A stretch of 64,000 nt of DNA from Tabrizicola aquatica (GTDB lineage: Bacteria; Pseudomonadota; Alphaproteobacteria; Rhodobacterales; Rhodobacteraceae), in NCBI RefSeq assembly GCF_002900975.1, contig NZ_PJON01000002.1:310001-374000 (forward strand), in the 5' to 3' direction. A program made the translations under genes and the position numbers. Positions 1 through 9,172 of this stretch are shown here, piece by piece (the first letter of the stretch is position 1; every line of letters starts with the position of its first letter). Under the pieces are notes generated by a model, which had not been told where the DNA came from, made no database searches, and saw nothing but the letters and a program-made list of their open reading frames with translations.

Positions 1-88
1 GGCGGGTGCGCAGGCGGTAGGCCTGCCACAAGGCGGCAAGGCTTACCTCGGAGTCGCGCAGGTCGCCGATTGGCCAAGCGGATGACAC
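1..88 (-). CDS. N-terminal fragment of an unidentified protein downstream of galU
   Basis: A minus-strand frame starts with GTG at 88 and stays open to the window edge (29 codons, translation beginning MSSAWPIGDLRDSEVSL). It lies 13 bases after the galU stop, so it would be the next gene of that operon. The stretch has G/C-rich third positions and ends in an Ala/Leu/Arg-rich segment containing WQAYRLRTR. From memory, polysaccharide-related proteins of this group can begin this way, but that is only an impression. The fragment is too short to assign a function, and the start codon has only a weak upstream AGGA about 12 bases away. Confidence 0.4.
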   Translation of the reverse strand, partial: MSSAWPIGDLRDSEVSLAALWQAYRLRTR

Positions 89-101
89 GCGCGCGCCAAT
101 C

Positions 102-998
102 CTACTGAGCGGCCTTCTGCATGGCCATGAGTTCATGCAGGAAGGTCTCGAACTCGACGTTCAGGTCGGGACGGGACAGACCGAAGGCCACGGTCGCCTG
201 CAGGAAGCCGATCTTGGACCCGCAATCGTACCGCTGGCCGCGGAAGCGCAACCCGAAGACGCCGGCCTTGGAGCCGACCTCTTCGGCGATGGCGTCGGTC
301 AGCTGGATTTCGCCCCCGGCGCCCTGCTTCATCCGGTTCAGGTTGGTCAGCACCTTGGGCGTCAGGATATAGCGGCCGATCACCGCCAGGTTCGATGGCG
401 CGTCCTGGGGTTGCGGCTTTTCCACCATCCCCTTGGCGCGGACGATGGACCCCATGTCCTGCCCAATATCGAGGACGCCGTAGGACGAGGTCCGCTCGGG
501 CGCGACTTCCATCGCGGCGACCATGCAGCCGCCGGTTTCGGCGTGGGCCTCGACCATCTGTTGCAGGCAGGGGCGTTCGGCGGCGATGACGTCATCGGGC
601 AGCAGGACGGCGAAGGGTTCGTTGCCGATCAGGCGGCGGGCGCACCAGACCGCATGGCCCAGGCCCATCGCGCGGTTCTGCCGGACATAGGCGATGGCGC
701 CACTGTCCATGTTGGTGTCCTTTAGGATCTCCAACAGGTCGGTCTTGCCCTTCTTGCGCAGCTCGGATTCCAGTTCGGGGGAGTGGTCGAAATAGTCCTC
801 CAGCGCCGACTTGCCGCGGGCGGTGACGAAGATGAATTCCTTGATCCCGGCGGCGCGCGCCTCGTCGATCGCGTACTGGATCAGCGGGCGGTCGACGAGA
901 GTCATGATCTCTTTCGGGATCGACTTCGTCGCCGGAAGGAACCGCGTTCCAAGGCCAGCCACGGGAAACACGGCCTTGGTGATCTTCTTCGTTTTCAT
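102..998 (-). CDS. galU: UTP--glucose-1-phosphate uridylyltransferase GalU
   Basis: The enzyme makes UDP-glucose from UTP and glucose-1-phosphate, the activated sugar for exopolysaccharide, LPS and glycolipid synthesis in the cytoplasm. The 298-residue protein has the family length. It opens with the nucleotidyltransferase signature around VFPVAGLGTRFLPATKSIPK, followed by KEIMTLVDRPLIQYAIDEA and the later VEKPQP and GEIQLTDAI blocks typical of GalU. I chose the ATG at 998 (MKTKKITK) because GTGGGA lies about six bases upstream; an in-frame GTG at 1010 would add four residues. Together with kdsB and the KpsM-like permease nearby it points to surface-polysaccharide supply. Confidence 0.95.
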   Translation of the reverse strand: MKTKKITKAVFPVAGLGTRFLPATKSIPKEIMTLVDRPLIQYAIDEARAAGIKEFIFVTARGKSALEDYFDHSPELESELRKKGKTDLLEILKDTNMDSGAIAYVRQNRAMGLGHAVWCARRLIGNEPFAVLLPDDVIAAERPCLQQMVEAHAETGGCMVAAMEVAPERTSSYGVLDIGQDMGSIVRAKGMVEKPQPQDAPSNLAVIGRYILTPKVLTNLNRMKQGAGGEIQLTDAIAEEVGSKAGVFGLRFRGQRYDCGSKIGFLQATVAFGLSRPDLNVEFETFLHELMAMQKAAQ

Positions 999-1171
999 TC
1001 CCAGTCCCACTTTTGACAGTACGTGCCGACCTGCGACTCCGCTGCCTTCCCTTGCCGCCGGAATCTGACCTTATCCGGGCAGTCGCGCGGCATTATTCGA
1101 GTTTGCACCTGTCAGAATCGTGATGCACGAAGAATCTTGGTGACCGGGGTCGGTTCGCGTCGGTTTGCCGG

Positions 1172-1963
1172 TTATTCCGACTGATCGTTGAGCATCGCCT
1201 CGATCACCGGGACGTCGGAGGGGTTGTTCAGCTCCCAGAAGGCGCGGCCGCGGGCCTGGACCTCGACGCACAGGACCGGGCGGCCGTTTTCCAGGAAGCG
1301 CAGTTGCTCCAGCCCTTCCAGCGTTTCCAGCGGGCCGATGGGCCAGGCGGGATAGGCGGCCAGGGCAGAGGGGCGGAAGGCGTAGACGCCAACATGGTGG
1401 AACACGGGCGTGGGTTCGTCCGGGGCATAGGCGCGGCCGGTGAAGGGGATCACTTCCTTGGAGAAGTAAAGCGCCCGCCCGCCAGCACCGAACACGGCGG
1501 TCGTGCCGCCGACGCGACCGGCGCGGCGGTCGTCCAGGAAGCCCTGCACCATGCCCCCGGTGCAGCGCAGGACAGGCGTGGCGATGTCGGCCTGCGGGTC
1601 CGCGGCAAGGCCCGCGACCAGATCCTCGACAAACCAGGCCGGGGTCAGGGGGGCGTCGCCCTGCAGGTTGACGATCACGTCAAAGCCCGGCAGCTGCGTG
1701 GCCACCTCGGCGCAGCGTTCGGTGCCGTTGCGCGCGTCCGAGGAGGTCATCACCACCTCGGCCCCGAAGGCATGGGCGTGGTCGGCGATGCGGGTGTCGT
1801 CGGTGGCAACCACGACTCGGTCGATGCCCCGGACGGCCATCGCGGCCTCCCAGCTGCGGCGGATCAGGGTCTTTTCGCCGTCCGGGCCTTTCAGCGTGAC
1901 CAGCGGCTTGCCGGGATAGCGGGTGCTGGCATAGCGGGCGGGAATGGCAATCAGGGTCTTCAT
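1172..1963 (-). CDS. kdsB: 3-deoxy-manno-octulosonate cytidylyltransferase KdsB
   Basis: KdsB activates Kdo with CTP to give CMP-Kdo, the donor for lipid A inner-core and some capsule synthesis. The 263-residue product begins with the family signature IPARYASTRYPGKPL and contains VNLQGDAPL near residue 98 and the FHHVGVYAFR block, all diagnostic of CMP-Kdo synthetases. The ATG overlaps the cysQ stop (ATGA), so the two genes are translationally coupled, with cysQ first. The 3' end is followed by about 170 bases that hold the galU upstream region; I see no clear T-tailed terminator there. Confidence 0.93.
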   Translation of the reverse strand: MKTLIAIPARYASTRYPGKPLVTLKGPDGEKTLIRRSWEAAMAVRGIDRVVVATDDTRIADHAHAFGAEVVMTSSDARNGTERCAEVATQLPGFDVIVNLQGDAPLTPAWFVEDLVAGLAADPQADIATPVLRCTGGMVQGFLDDRRAGRVGGTTAVFGAGGRALYFSKEVIPFTGRAYAPDEPTPVFHHVGVYAFRPSALAAYPAWPIGPLETLEGLEQLRFLENGRPVLCVEVQARGRAFWELNNPSDVPVIEAMLNDQSE

Positions 1964-2748
1964 TTCAGCACCACACCGGGGGCGAAGGCGATGAAGAACG
2001 GGTTGTCCCAGCCGGGCTTGCCATAGCCAAGCGGCTGGTGATCGTCGAAGCGCACGACCTGCCCGCCAGCGCCACGCAGGACGGCGTCACCGGCAGCAGT
2101 GTCCCATTCCATCGTGCGACCAAGGCGGGGGTAAAGATCGGCCTCCCCGGACGCCACCAGGCAGAACTTCAGGCTGGAGCCGGCCGAGGTCATGTCGCGG
2201 ACGGCATAGCGCGAGATGTAATCGTCGGTCGCCTGGTCCCGGTGCGACTTTGACGCAACGACCATCAGCGCGCCGTTGTCGGGCGTGGAAACCCGAAGCG
2301 GCGTCAGCGTGCCCGGTTCGGGGCCGAAGGGGCCGGTTTCCTCGACCGACTGGCCGTCCGGCAGGGTATAGAAGAGGCGGCCCTTGGCGGGGGCATAGAC
2401 GACGCCGTGGGTGGGGATGCCGTCCTGAACATAGGCGATGTTCACGGTGAAATCGCCGCGACGCTGGACGAACTCTTTCGTGCCGTCCAGGGGGTCGACG
2501 ATGAAGAAGGTCGATGCGGTCAGCGCGTGCGAGGCCGCCTGTTCCTCGGTGATCAGGGTCACGTCTGGAAAGGCGGCGCGCAGGCCGGCCGAGATCACGG
2601 CATCCGCCGCCTCGTCCGCCTCGGTCACCGGAGAGGCATCGCCCTTGGCGCGAACCTCGAAATCGGGGCGGGCGTAGACCCGCATGATCGCGTCGCCCCC
2701 TTGCAGGGCCAAGCGGCGCAAAAGCGGAACGAGGGTTGCGAAATCCAT
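1960..2748 (-). CDS. cysQ: 3'(2'),5'-bisphosphate nucleotidase CysQ
   Basis: This magnesium-dependent, lithium-sensitive phosphatase of the inositol monophosphatase fold hydrolyses PAP (3'-phosphoadenosine 5'-phosphate), the by-product of sulfate assimilation and sulfotransfer. The 262-residue protein has the metal-binding motif DPLDGTKEFVQRRGDF near residue 85, the upstream EE pair in LITEEQ, and the C-terminal EWDTAAGDAVL motif. It is the first gene of a minus-strand pair with kdsB (4-base ATGA overlap) and diverges from the ABC permease at 2855. A sulfotransferase-like protein occurs at 56.5 kb; a PAP-recycling link to it is speculation. Confidence 0.92.
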   Translation of the reverse strand: MDFATLVPLLRRLALQGGDAIMRVYARPDFEVRAKGDASPVTEADEAADAVISAGLRAAFPDVTLITEEQAASHALTASTFFIVDPLDGTKEFVQRRGDFTVNIAYVQDGIPTHGVVYAPAKGRLFYTLPDGQSVEETGPFGPEPGTLTPLRVSTPDNGALMVVASKSHRDQATDDYISRYAVRDMTSAGSSLKFCLVASGEADLYPRLGRTMEWDTAAGDAVLRGAGGQVVRFDDHQPLGYGKPGWDNPFFIAFAPGVVLK

Positions 2749-2854
2749 GGTCTACCTGCGCGATTGATCTGGGCGTTGCGCGCCCTTATCCTTCGCGCGT
2801 AACGGAACGGCAAGGTTTGCCTGCAATTCTTGCGCAACAGGACGAAGGACTCGC

Positions 2855-3679
2855 ATGTTCCGGCACCGCCCCCTATCGGGATCGACATTCGGCAAGGGTT
2901 TCGAAACCCTTGAGCTGATCTTTCACGCCGCCGTGCGCAACCTGCGCAAATCGAACGGCAATGCCGTGCTGGGCCTGGTGATCAACATCGTCCAGTCGCT
3001 GATCATGGTCGTGATCATGTATTTCCTGTTCGAGCTTCTGGGGATGCGCCGGATCGCCGTGCGGGGCGATTTCATGCTGTACGTGATGTCGGGCGTGTTC
3101 ATGTTCATGACCCACGTCAAGGCGATCCGCGCGATCAGCGGGGCCGAGGGGCCGACCTCGCCGATGATGATGCACGGGCCGATGAATCCGATCATCTCGA
3201 TCTGCGGGGCGGCCATGTCGACGCTGTACCAGCAGACGCTGTCGGCCGCGGTGATCCTGTTCTTCTATCATTCGCTGTTCAATCCGATCACCGTAGATCA
3301 GCCGGTGGGGATGCTGGGCATGTTCCTGCTGTCCTGGTTCAGCGGCGTGGGCATCGGCATGGTTCTGCTGTCGGCGCGGCCCTGGCAGCCGGAACTGGCC
3401 ACGATCCTGACCACGCTGCTGATGCGGCTGAACATGGTCGCATCGGGCAAGATGCTGCTGGTGAACAACGTCCCGCCGAAGGTGCGCGCGATGTTCGACT
3501 GGAACCCGCTGTTTCACACGATCGACCAATCTCGCGGCTTCATCTTCCTGAACTATGGGCCGCGCTATACCTCGGTCGAGTATCCGTTGATCGTTGCGCT
3601 GACCTGCGTGATGATCGGCCTGATGATGGAATTCTTCACCCGGCAGCACATGTCGGCCAGTTGGAACAAACGTCGATGA
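2855..3679 (+). CDS. ABC-2 type permease, KpsM-like polysaccharide exporter subunit
   Basis: This 274-residue integral membrane protein resembles permeases of capsule/polysaccharide ABC exporters. Hydrophobic segments lie near residues 42-65, 75-95, 115-142, 150-172, 180-200 and 245-262, with the conserved DWNPLFHTIDQSRG loop before the last helix that resembles the NP-containing loop of KpsM relatives. The start is supported by GAAGGA five bases upstream. Its stop overlaps the ATG of the SH3 protein (ATGA), so they are co-translated. No ATP-binding partner (KpsT-like) is encoded nearby, so it must use an ATPase from elsewhere, or its true function differs. Divergent cysQ-kdsB and nearby galU support a polysaccharide role. 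Confidence 0.75.
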   Translation: MFRHRPLSGSTFGKGFETLELIFHAAVRNLRKSNGNAVLGLVINIVQSLIMVVIMYFLFELLGMRRIAVRGDFMLYVMSGVFMFMTHVKAIRAISGAEGPTSPMMMHGPMNPIISICGAAMSTLYQQTLSAAVILFFYHSLFNPITVDQPVGMLGMFLLSWFSGVGIGMVLLSARPWQPELATILTTLLMRLNMVASGKMLLVNNVPPKVRAMFDWNPLFHTIDQSRGFIFLNYGPRYTSVEYPLIVALTCVMIGLMMEFFTRQHMSASWNKRR

Positions 3680-4278
3680 TCAGACTTGCAGCCCTTTTCT
3701 TGCTTCTGTCCCTGAATGTCCTTTCAGCCGAGGATTTGCCCGCGCAGTTTTCGGTCAGCGGGGTTGCGGCCGACGATGTGCTGAACATCCGCGAGGCGCC
3801 GCGCGCCGCCTCGGCCAAGATCGGCGCGTTGGGGCCCTATACGATCAATGTCGAGGTGCTGGCCCTGTCCGAGGATGGCCGCTGGGGCCGGATCGGCATG
3901 CCTGAAGGCAACGGCTGGGTTTCCATGCGCTATCTGGCCCGACAGGACGTGCAAGAGGGTGAGGTTATCCCCCGCCCCCTGTCCTGCGTCGGGACCGAGC
4001 CGTTCTGGCGGATCGGCCTGTTGCCAAGGGGCGACGAATTCGAACGGCTGGGCGAGGATCGCATCGATCTGGAACGCGGCGCCGAACGCCCCGGCGAGGA
4101 CGGCTATCAGGCCGAACTTTCGGCAAGCGACGGGACGGCCTACAGCCTGGTCGTTGCGCGCGGACAGTGCAGCGATGGCATGTCCGACCGCGAATTCGGC
4201 TGGTCGGGGACGCTGTACATCGACCGGCCCGGTGGGGCCGAAACCCTGCAGGGCTGTTGCACCCTTGATCTTCGCTAG
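3676..4278 (+). CDS. Exported SH3-domain protein with C-terminal COG3650-like region
   Basis: This 200-residue protein has a signal peptide (MIRLAALFLLLSLNVLSAED). A bacterial SH3 domain follows at about residues 28-90, with the typical DVLNIREAP and GWVSMRYLA blocks. The C-terminal half starts CVGTEPFWRIGL and contains further cysteines, ending GCCTLDLR; GTEPFW-type regions occur in uncharacterised envelope proteins (COG3650-like). I chose the ATG at 3676 because it overlaps the stop of the upstream permease; a TTG at 3661 would disrupt the signal peptide. It probably acts in the periplasm, perhaps binding peptidoglycan or assisting the permease; the role is unproven. Confidence 0.75.
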   Translation: MIRLAALFLLLSLNVLSAEDLPAQFSVSGVAADDVLNIREAPRAASAKIGALGPYTINVEVLALSEDGRWGRIGMPEGNGWVSMRYLARQDVQEGEVIPRPLSCVGTEPFWRIGLLPRGDEFERLGEDRIDLERGAERPGEDGYQAELSASDGTAYSLVVARGQCSDGMSDREFGWSGTLYIDRPGGAETLQGCCTLDLR

Positions 4279-4347
4279 GGTCCCGTGAAAACGGCCAGTC
4301 TGACCGGCAAGGTGCTGCAAATTTGCCGCAGAAGCAGCGTCGGCACC

Positions 4348-4376
4348 GTTGCAGGGCCGCACACACCTGCCTATAT
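4348..4376 (+). promoter_or_regulatory. Predicted dnaK promoter, heat-shock-sigma-like
   Basis: GTTG at 4348-4351 and CCTATAT at 4370-4376 are separated by 18 bases. This resembles the alphaproteobacterial RpoH consensus (CTTG, 17-18 bases, CYTATnT) with one mismatch in the -35. It would start transcription about 100 bases before the dnaK ATG. No CIRCE (HrcA operator) repeat is visible in the leader. Confidence 0.5.
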
Positions 4377-4485
4377 ACGCCAAGTCCGGCAAGGGGCGTG
4401 ACCCAAAGCCGCAACACCCCCGACCCCGTGTGCCGACGTCTTCGGGCTCTGGGTCGGAAGATCGCCTGAACGAAAGGGATTACAC

Positions 4486-6393
4486 ATGGCCAAAGTCATC
4501 GGTATCGACCTCGGGACCACCAACTCTTGCGTTGCCATCATGGATGGTTCGCAGCCCCGCGTGATCGAAAATTCGGAAGGCGCGCGCACGACGCCTTCGA
4601 TCGTCGGCTTCACGGAAAGTGAGCGTCTGGTCGGCCAGCCCGCCAAGCGCCAGGCCGTGACCAACCCGACCAACACCGTCTTCGCCGTCAAGCGCCTGAT
4701 CGGCCGCCGTCTGGGCGACGCCGAGGTGGAGAAGGACAAGAAGCTTGTCCCCTACAAGATCACCGACGGCGGCAACGGCGACGCCTGGGTCGAAGTGCGG
4801 GGCGAGAAGTATTCGCCGTCGCAGGTCTCGGCCTTCATCCTGCAGAAGATGAAGGAAACTGCGGAAAGCTATCTGGGAGAGCCGGTGACGCAGGCCGTCA
4901 TCACGGTTCCGGCCTATTTCAACGACGCCCAGCGTCAGGCCACCAAGGACGCCGGCAAGATCGCCGGTCTGGAAGTGCTGCGCATCATCAACGAACCCAC
5001 GGCGGCAGCACTTGCCTATGGCCTGGACAAGAAGGAATCGCGCACCATCGCGGTCTATGACCTTGGCGGCGGCACCTTCGACATCACCATCCTGGAAATC
5101 GACGACGGCCTGTTCGAGGTCAAGTCCACGAACGGCGACACGTTCCTGGGCGGCGAAGACTTTGACATGCGCATCGTCCAGTACCTGGCCGATGAGTTCA
5201 AGAAAGAGCATGGCGTTGACCTGACCCTGGACAAGATGGCGCTGCAGCGTCTGAAGGAGGCCTCGGAAAAGGCCAAGATCGAGCTGTCGTCGTCCCAGCA
5301 GACCGAAATCAACCAGCCGTTCATCAGCATGGACAAGAACACCGGGCAGCCCTTGCACCTGGTGGTCAAGCTGACCCGGTCCAAGCTGGAAAGCCTGGTC
5401 GAGGACCTGATCAAGAAGTCGATCAAGCCCTGCATGGCCGCGCTGAAGGATGCCGGTGTCTCCAAGGACGACATCGACGAGGTCGTGCTGGTCGGCGGTA
5501 TGACCCGCATGCCGCGCGTCGTGGAAGAAGTGACCAAGTTCTTCGGGAAAGAGCCGCACAAGGGCGTGAACCCCGACGAAGTCGTGGCGCTGGGCGCGGC
5601 CATCCAGGCCGGCGTTCTGCAGGGCGATGTCAAGGACGTGGTTCTGCTGGACGTGACGCCCCTGTCGCTGGGGATCGAGACGCTGGGTGGCGTCTTCACC
5701 CGCCTGATCGACCGCAACACGACGATCCCGACCAAGAAGTCTCAGGTCTTCTCGACCGCCGAGGACAACCAGAACGCGGTGACGATCCGCGTGTTCCAGG
5801 GCGAGCGTGAGATGGCCGCCGACAACAAGATGCTTGGCCAGTTCAACCTGGAACAGATCCCGCCCGCCCCGCGTGGCGTGCCCCAGATCGAGGTGACCTT
5901 CGACATCGACGCCAACGGCATCGTGTCGGTGAAAGCCAAGGACAAGGGCACCAACAAGGAGCAGGCGATCACGATCCAGGCCTCGGGCGGTCTGTCGGAT
6001 GCGGATATCGAACAGATGATCCGCGACGCCGAGGCGAATGCCGAAGCCGACAAGGCCCGCAAGGAACTGGTCGAGACCAAGAACCAGGGCGAAAGCCTGC
6101 TGCACTCGACCAGGAAGTCCTTGGCCGAGCATGGCGACAAGGTCGACCCCTCCACCGTCGAGGCGATCGAGCTGGCGATGAGCCCGCTGGAAGACGCCCT
6201 GAAGGGTGAGGACCCCGGCAAGATCAAGGGCGCGATCCAGAACCTGACCGAAGCCGCGATGAAACTGGGCGAAGCGATCTACAAGGCCAGCCAGGCCGAA
6301 GGTGGCGACAAGGACGAGGAGCCGCGTCCGGTGGACGACGACGATATCGTCGACGCCGACTTCGAGGACCTGGGCAACAACAAGCGGAAGTAA
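4486..6393 (+). CDS. dnaK: Molecular chaperone DnaK (Hsp70)
   Basis: This is the ATP-dependent chaperone that binds exposed hydrophobic peptides; it works with DnaJ (next gene) and GrpE, and in proteobacteria also restrains RpoH. The 635-residue protein has the family length. The ATPase domain begins [17 protein letters not shown], with [12 protein letters not shown] and [15 protein letters not shown] near residues 170-200 and the [10 protein letters not shown] block. The substrate-binding domain starts near residue 390 and the C-terminus is acidic ([13 protein letters not shown]). AAAGGGA lies seven bases before the ATG. It is followed by a strong hairpin and then dnaJ. Confidence 0.98.
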   Translation: MAKVIGIDLGTTNSCVAIMDGSQPRVIENSEGARTTPSIVGFTESERLVGQPAKRQAVTNPTNTVFAVKRLIGRRLGDAEVEKDKKLVPYKITDGGNGDAWVEVRGEKYSPSQVSAFILQKMKETAESYLGEPVTQAVITVPAYFNDAQRQATKDAGKIAGLEVLRIINEPTAAALAYGLDKKESRTIAVYDLGGGTFDITILEIDDGLFEVKSTNGDTFLGGEDFDMRIVQYLADEFKKEHGVDLTLDKMALQRLKEASEKAKIELSSSQQTEINQPFISMDKNTGQPLHLVVKLTRSKLESLVEDLIKKSIKPCMAALKDAGVSKDDIDEVVLVGGMTRMPRVVEEVTKFFGKEPHKGVNPDEVVALGAAIQAGVLQGDVKDVVLLDVTPLSLGIETLGGVFTRLIDRNTTIPTKKSQVFSTAEDNQNAVTIRVFQGEREMAADNKMLGQFNLEQIPPAPRGVPQIEVTFDIDANGIVSVKAKDKGTNKEQAITIQASGGLSDADIEQMIRDAEANAEADKARKELVETKNQGESLLHSTRKSLAEHGDKVDPSTVEAIELAMSPLEDALKGEDPGKIKGAIQNLTEAAMKLGEAIYKASQAEGGDKDEEPRPVDDDDIVDADFEDLGNNKRK

Positions 6394-6412
6394 CGCCGCG
6401 TGAATCGGAAAA

Positions 6413-6440
6413 GGGGGCGGTCTGGGAACGGACCGCCCCC
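6413..6440 (+). terminator. Strong GC hairpin between dnaK and dnaJ
   Basis: A perfect 10-bp stem (gggggcggtc / gaccgccccc) with an 8-base loop lies 20 bases after the dnaK stop. It lacks a T run, so it is more likely a partial terminator or an mRNA stabiliser/processing site that sets the dnaK:dnaJ ratio than a complete stop. Confidence 0.55.
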
Positions 6441-6466
6441 ATCCGGTTCGACTTGGGGATTTTGCC

Positions 6467-7618
6467 GTGGCAAAGCGCGATTACTATGAAGTGCTGGGCG
6501 TCAAGAAGGGCGCCTCGGCCGAGGAATTGAAGAAGGCCTATCGCCAGAAGGCGAAAGAGTTGCACCCCGACCGCAATTCGGACAACCCGCAGGCCGAGGC
6601 CCAGTTCAAGGAAGTGAACGAGGCCTATGAGTGCCTGAAGGACGACCAGAAGAAGGCCGCCTATGACCGCTTCGGTCACGCCGCCTTTGAGGGCGGGATG
6701 GGTGGCGGGCCGCGGCCTGGCGGCTATGGCCAGCAGGGCGATTTCGCCAGCGCGTTCTCGGATGTGTTCGAGGACCTGTTCGGCGATTTTATGGGCGGCC
6801 GCGGTGGTGGCGGCGGCGGGCGGTCCCGTGCCCAGCGCGGCTCGGACCTGCGTTACAACCTGCGGGTGACGCTGGAAGAGGCCTATACCGGCGTCCAGAA
6901 GACGATCAACGTGCCGACCTCGGTCGCCTGCGACACCTGCCACGGCTCGGGCGCGGAAGGCGGGGCGGAACCCGTGACCTGCCCGACCTGTTCCGGCATG
7001 GGCAAGGTCCGGGCGCAGCAGGGCTTTTTCACGGTTGAGCGGACCTGCCCGGCCTGCAACGGCATGGGCCAGATCATCAAGAACCCCTGCCGGACCTGCG
7101 GTGGTCAGGGCCGGACGCAGAAGGAACGCAGCCTTTCGGTCAACATCCCGCAGGGGGTGGAGACGGGCACACGCATCCGGCTGGCCGGTGAAGGCGAAGC
7201 GGGGCTGCGCGGCGGGCCGTCGGGCGACCTGTACATCTTCATCGAGGTGAAGGAACACGCGCTGTTCCAGCGCGAAGGCGTGCATCTGTTCTGCCGCGTC
7301 CCGGTGTCGATGCCGACCGCTGCCCTGGGCGGCGAGGTTGAGGTGCCAACGATCGACGGCGGCCGCGCGCGGGTCAAGGTTCCGGCGGGCGCCCAGACCG
7401 GCAAGCAGATGCGGCTGCGGATGAAGGGCATGCCGGCGCTGCGCAGCGGGAATACCGGCGACATGGTGATCGAGCTTGCGGTCGAGACCCCGGTGAACCT
7501 GACCTCGCGCCAGCGCGAATTGCTGCGCGAGTTCGAGAAGCTGAGCGAGGAGAACAACCCCGAAAGCTCGTCCTTCTTCAGCAAGGTCAAGGGCTTCTGG
7601 GACGGGATGAAGGGCTAG
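6467..7618 (+). CDS. dnaJ: Chaperone protein DnaJ (Hsp40)
   Basis: DnaJ delivers clients to DnaK and stimulates its ATPase. The 383-residue protein has the full type I architecture. The J domain occupies residues 1-70 with HPDRN, followed by a Gly/Phe-rich linker at about 75-125. Four zinc-binding CxxCxGxG repeats follow near residues 145-210 ([32 protein letters not shown]), then the C-terminal substrate-binding domain. The start is a GTG at 6467 ([11 protein letters not shown]). It sits 73 bases after dnaK with an intervening hairpin, so it is expressed from the dnaK promoter, possibly at a reduced level. Confidence 0.97.
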   Translation: MAKRDYYEVLGVKKGASAEELKKAYRQKAKELHPDRNSDNPQAEAQFKEVNEAYECLKDDQKKAAYDRFGHAAFEGGMGGGPRPGGYGQQGDFASAFSDVFEDLFGDFMGGRGGGGGGRSRAQRGSDLRYNLRVTLEEAYTGVQKTINVPTSVACDTCHGSGAEGGAEPVTCPTCSGMGKVRAQQGFFTVERTCPACNGMGQIIKNPCRTCGGQGRTQKERSLSVNIPQGVETGTRIRLAGEGEAGLRGGPSGDLYIFIEVKEHALFQREGVHLFCRVPVSMPTAALGGEVEVPTIDGGRARVKVPAGAQTGKQMRLRMKGMPALRSGNTGDMVIELAVETPVNLTSRQRELLREFEKLSEENNPESSSFFSKVKGFWDGMKG

Positions 7619-7628
7619 GACGGGCGTC

Positions 7629-7652
7629 AGGGTGGGCAATATTGCCCACCCT
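7629..7652. repeat. 24-base perfect palindrome after dnaJ
   Basis: The arms AGGGTGGGCAAT / ATTGCCCACCCT meet without a spacer, 10 bases after the dnaJ stop and 58 bases before radC. It may act as a terminator-like hairpin (no T run follows) or be a copy of a dispersed intergenic palindrome. No second copy is present in this window. Confidence 0.6.
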
Positions 7653-7709
7653 ACTCCTGCGCCAGGTCGTTAACCGATCCTTCACGATGTCTGGGGCAGA
7701 CTGCGGCGC

Positions 7710-8477
7710 ATGAGCCAGTCGTCGTTCCAGGACACTCCGCTGCCGCTGTTCCTTCCTCAGGGGGATGAGGATGAGGCTGCGCCGGCTGCGCTGACCGGAC
7801 GGCTGCCCTCCTATATCTCGGACCACCGCCAACGCCTGCGCGACCGCTTCACGCAGGCCGGCGGCGCGGCCCTGCCGGATTACGAGCTGCTGGAACTGGT
7901 CCTGTTCCGCGCCATCCCGCGGCAGGATGTGAAACCGCTCGCCCGGTTGCTGTTGGACACGTTCGGCGATTTCAACCGGGTCATCACCGCCTCGCCCGCG
8001 CGGCTTCAGCTGCTCAAGGGCGTCGGCCCCGCCGTGGTGCTGGAGCTGAAGCTGGTCGAGGCCGCTGCCCAGCGGATGATGCGGGCCCGGGTGATCCAGA
8101 AGCCGCTTCTGTCCAGCTGGGATGCGCTGCTGGACTATTGCCACACCACCATGTCCCACCGCGAGACGGAGCAGTTCCGCGTCCTGTTCCTGGACCGCAA
8201 GAACGTGCTGATCGCGGATGAGGAGCAGGCGAAGGGCACCGTCGATCACGTCCCCGTCTACCCGCGTGAGATCGTCAAGCGGGCGCTGGAGTTGAATGCC
8301 AGCGCGCTGATCCTGGTGCACAATCACCCCTCGGGCGACCCCACACCCTCGGATGCTGACCTGTCGATGACGGCGCAGGTGCAGGATGCCTGCCAGGCGC
8401 TGGGGCTGACCCTGCACGACCACCTGATCATCGGCAAAAGCCGTGAGTTGAGCTTCCGCGCCAGCGGCTATTTGTGA
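7710..8477 (+). CDS. radC: RadC/JAB-domain protein
   Basis: This 255-residue RadC-family protein has N-terminal helix-hairpin-helix-like segments (ELLELVLFRAIPRQDVKPLA and LLKGVGPAVVLELKLVEAA). The C-terminal JAB metalloprotease-like domain carries HNHPSGDPTPSDAD near residue 200, plus an upstream glutamate. RadC was once thought to act in DNA repair, but its biochemical role is unsettled. The ATG at 7710 gives the usual family length. The last 10 bases overlap the convergent methyltransferase gene, with no room for a terminator between them. Confidence 0.9.
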   Translation: MSQSSFQDTPLPLFLPQGDEDEAAPAALTGRLPSYISDHRQRLRDRFTQAGGAALPDYELLELVLFRAIPRQDVKPLARLLLDTFGDFNRVITASPARLQLLKGVGPAVVLELKLVEAAAQRMMRARVIQKPLLSSWDALLDYCHTTMSHRETEQFRVLFLDRKNVLIADEEQAKGTVDHVPVYPREIVKRALELNASALILVHNHPSGDPTPSDADLSMTAQVQDACQALGLTLHDHLIIGKSRELSFRASGYL

Positions 8478-9172
8478 CGCTTGCGCCGTTCGATCTGCTT
8501 CTGGCGCCGCAACTCGTCGATCCGGGCGCGTTCGGCGCGGGCGATGGCCTGCAGTTCAGTTGAGAAGCTCAGGCGCTCTGGTCCCGCCGCAGGGCGGACC
8601 AGGGACCAGGAGGGGAAGCGGTTATAGGTTTCGTTCTGCACCAGTTCGGTCAGCGCCAGCCCGACCCCAAGCTGCGCGGCGGCCTCATGCACCGCCCAGA
8701 CGACCAGCGGCCAGACCTTGGGATCGTAGTCGTCGCCCGCCATGATCCCGCCGGGCTTCAGCTTGGGATACCAGTCGGCCAGGGTCTGCCCGCCCTCCAG
8801 CCCGCTGTGGGCGAAGCCGTCGACGTAGATAAAGTCGAAATGGCCGTCCGGGAACAGGTCCACGGCCTGGGCGAAGGTCAGCCGCAAGAGGCGGTAGTTC
8901 GATTGCAGCCCCGTCGCCAGGAGCGCGGTCTTGTATTCGCGGGCGGAATGGCCGTCGCTGTAAGCGTCGACGCCGTAGAACAGCGCGAAGCGGCCGGATT
9001 GCACCATCCGGGCCGAGAAGGAGCCGGCGGCGACGCCAAGCTCGATCCCGATATTGCCGGTGGCAGGCAGGGGCGCGATGACGTCCCAGCGCGCGGTGCC
9101 GGGCAGGCGGGTGACGGGGACCCGGGGCGTCCGTTCGGCCGCTTCGGCAATGATTTCAGGGAGATGGCGCAT
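8468..9172 (-). CDS. Class I SAM-dependent methyltransferase
   Basis: The 234-residue protein carries a SAM-binding motif I (NIGIELGVAAGSFSARM), an acidic second strand (FYGVDAYSDGHS), and the FDFIYVDGFAHS and LKPGGIMAGDDYD blocks typical of Methyltransf_24-type enzymes acting on small molecules or sugars. The C-terminus is a basic helix rich in Arg and Lys. I chose the ATG at 9172; a TTG at 9196 has no better ribosome site. It overlaps the 3' end of the upstream OmpA-fusion gene by 17 bases, so it belongs to that minus-strand operon. The substrate is unknown. Confidence 0.8.
   Translation of the reverse strand: MRHLPEIIAEAAERTPRVPVTRLPGTARWDVIAPLPATGNIGIELGVAAGSFSARMVQSGRFALFYGVDAYSDGHSAREYKTALLATGLQSNYRLLRLTFAQAVDLFPDGHFDFIYVDGFAHSGLEGGQTLADWYPKLKPGGIMAGDDYDPKVWPLVVWAVHEAAAQLGVGLALTELVQNETYNRFPSWSLVRPAAGPERLSFSTELQAIARAERARIDELRRQKQIERRKRHK

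Noticed and set aside
4279-4485. A CIRCE operator for HrcA control of dnaK
   Set aside because: No TTAGCACTC-spacer-GAGTGCTAA repeat is present in the leader.
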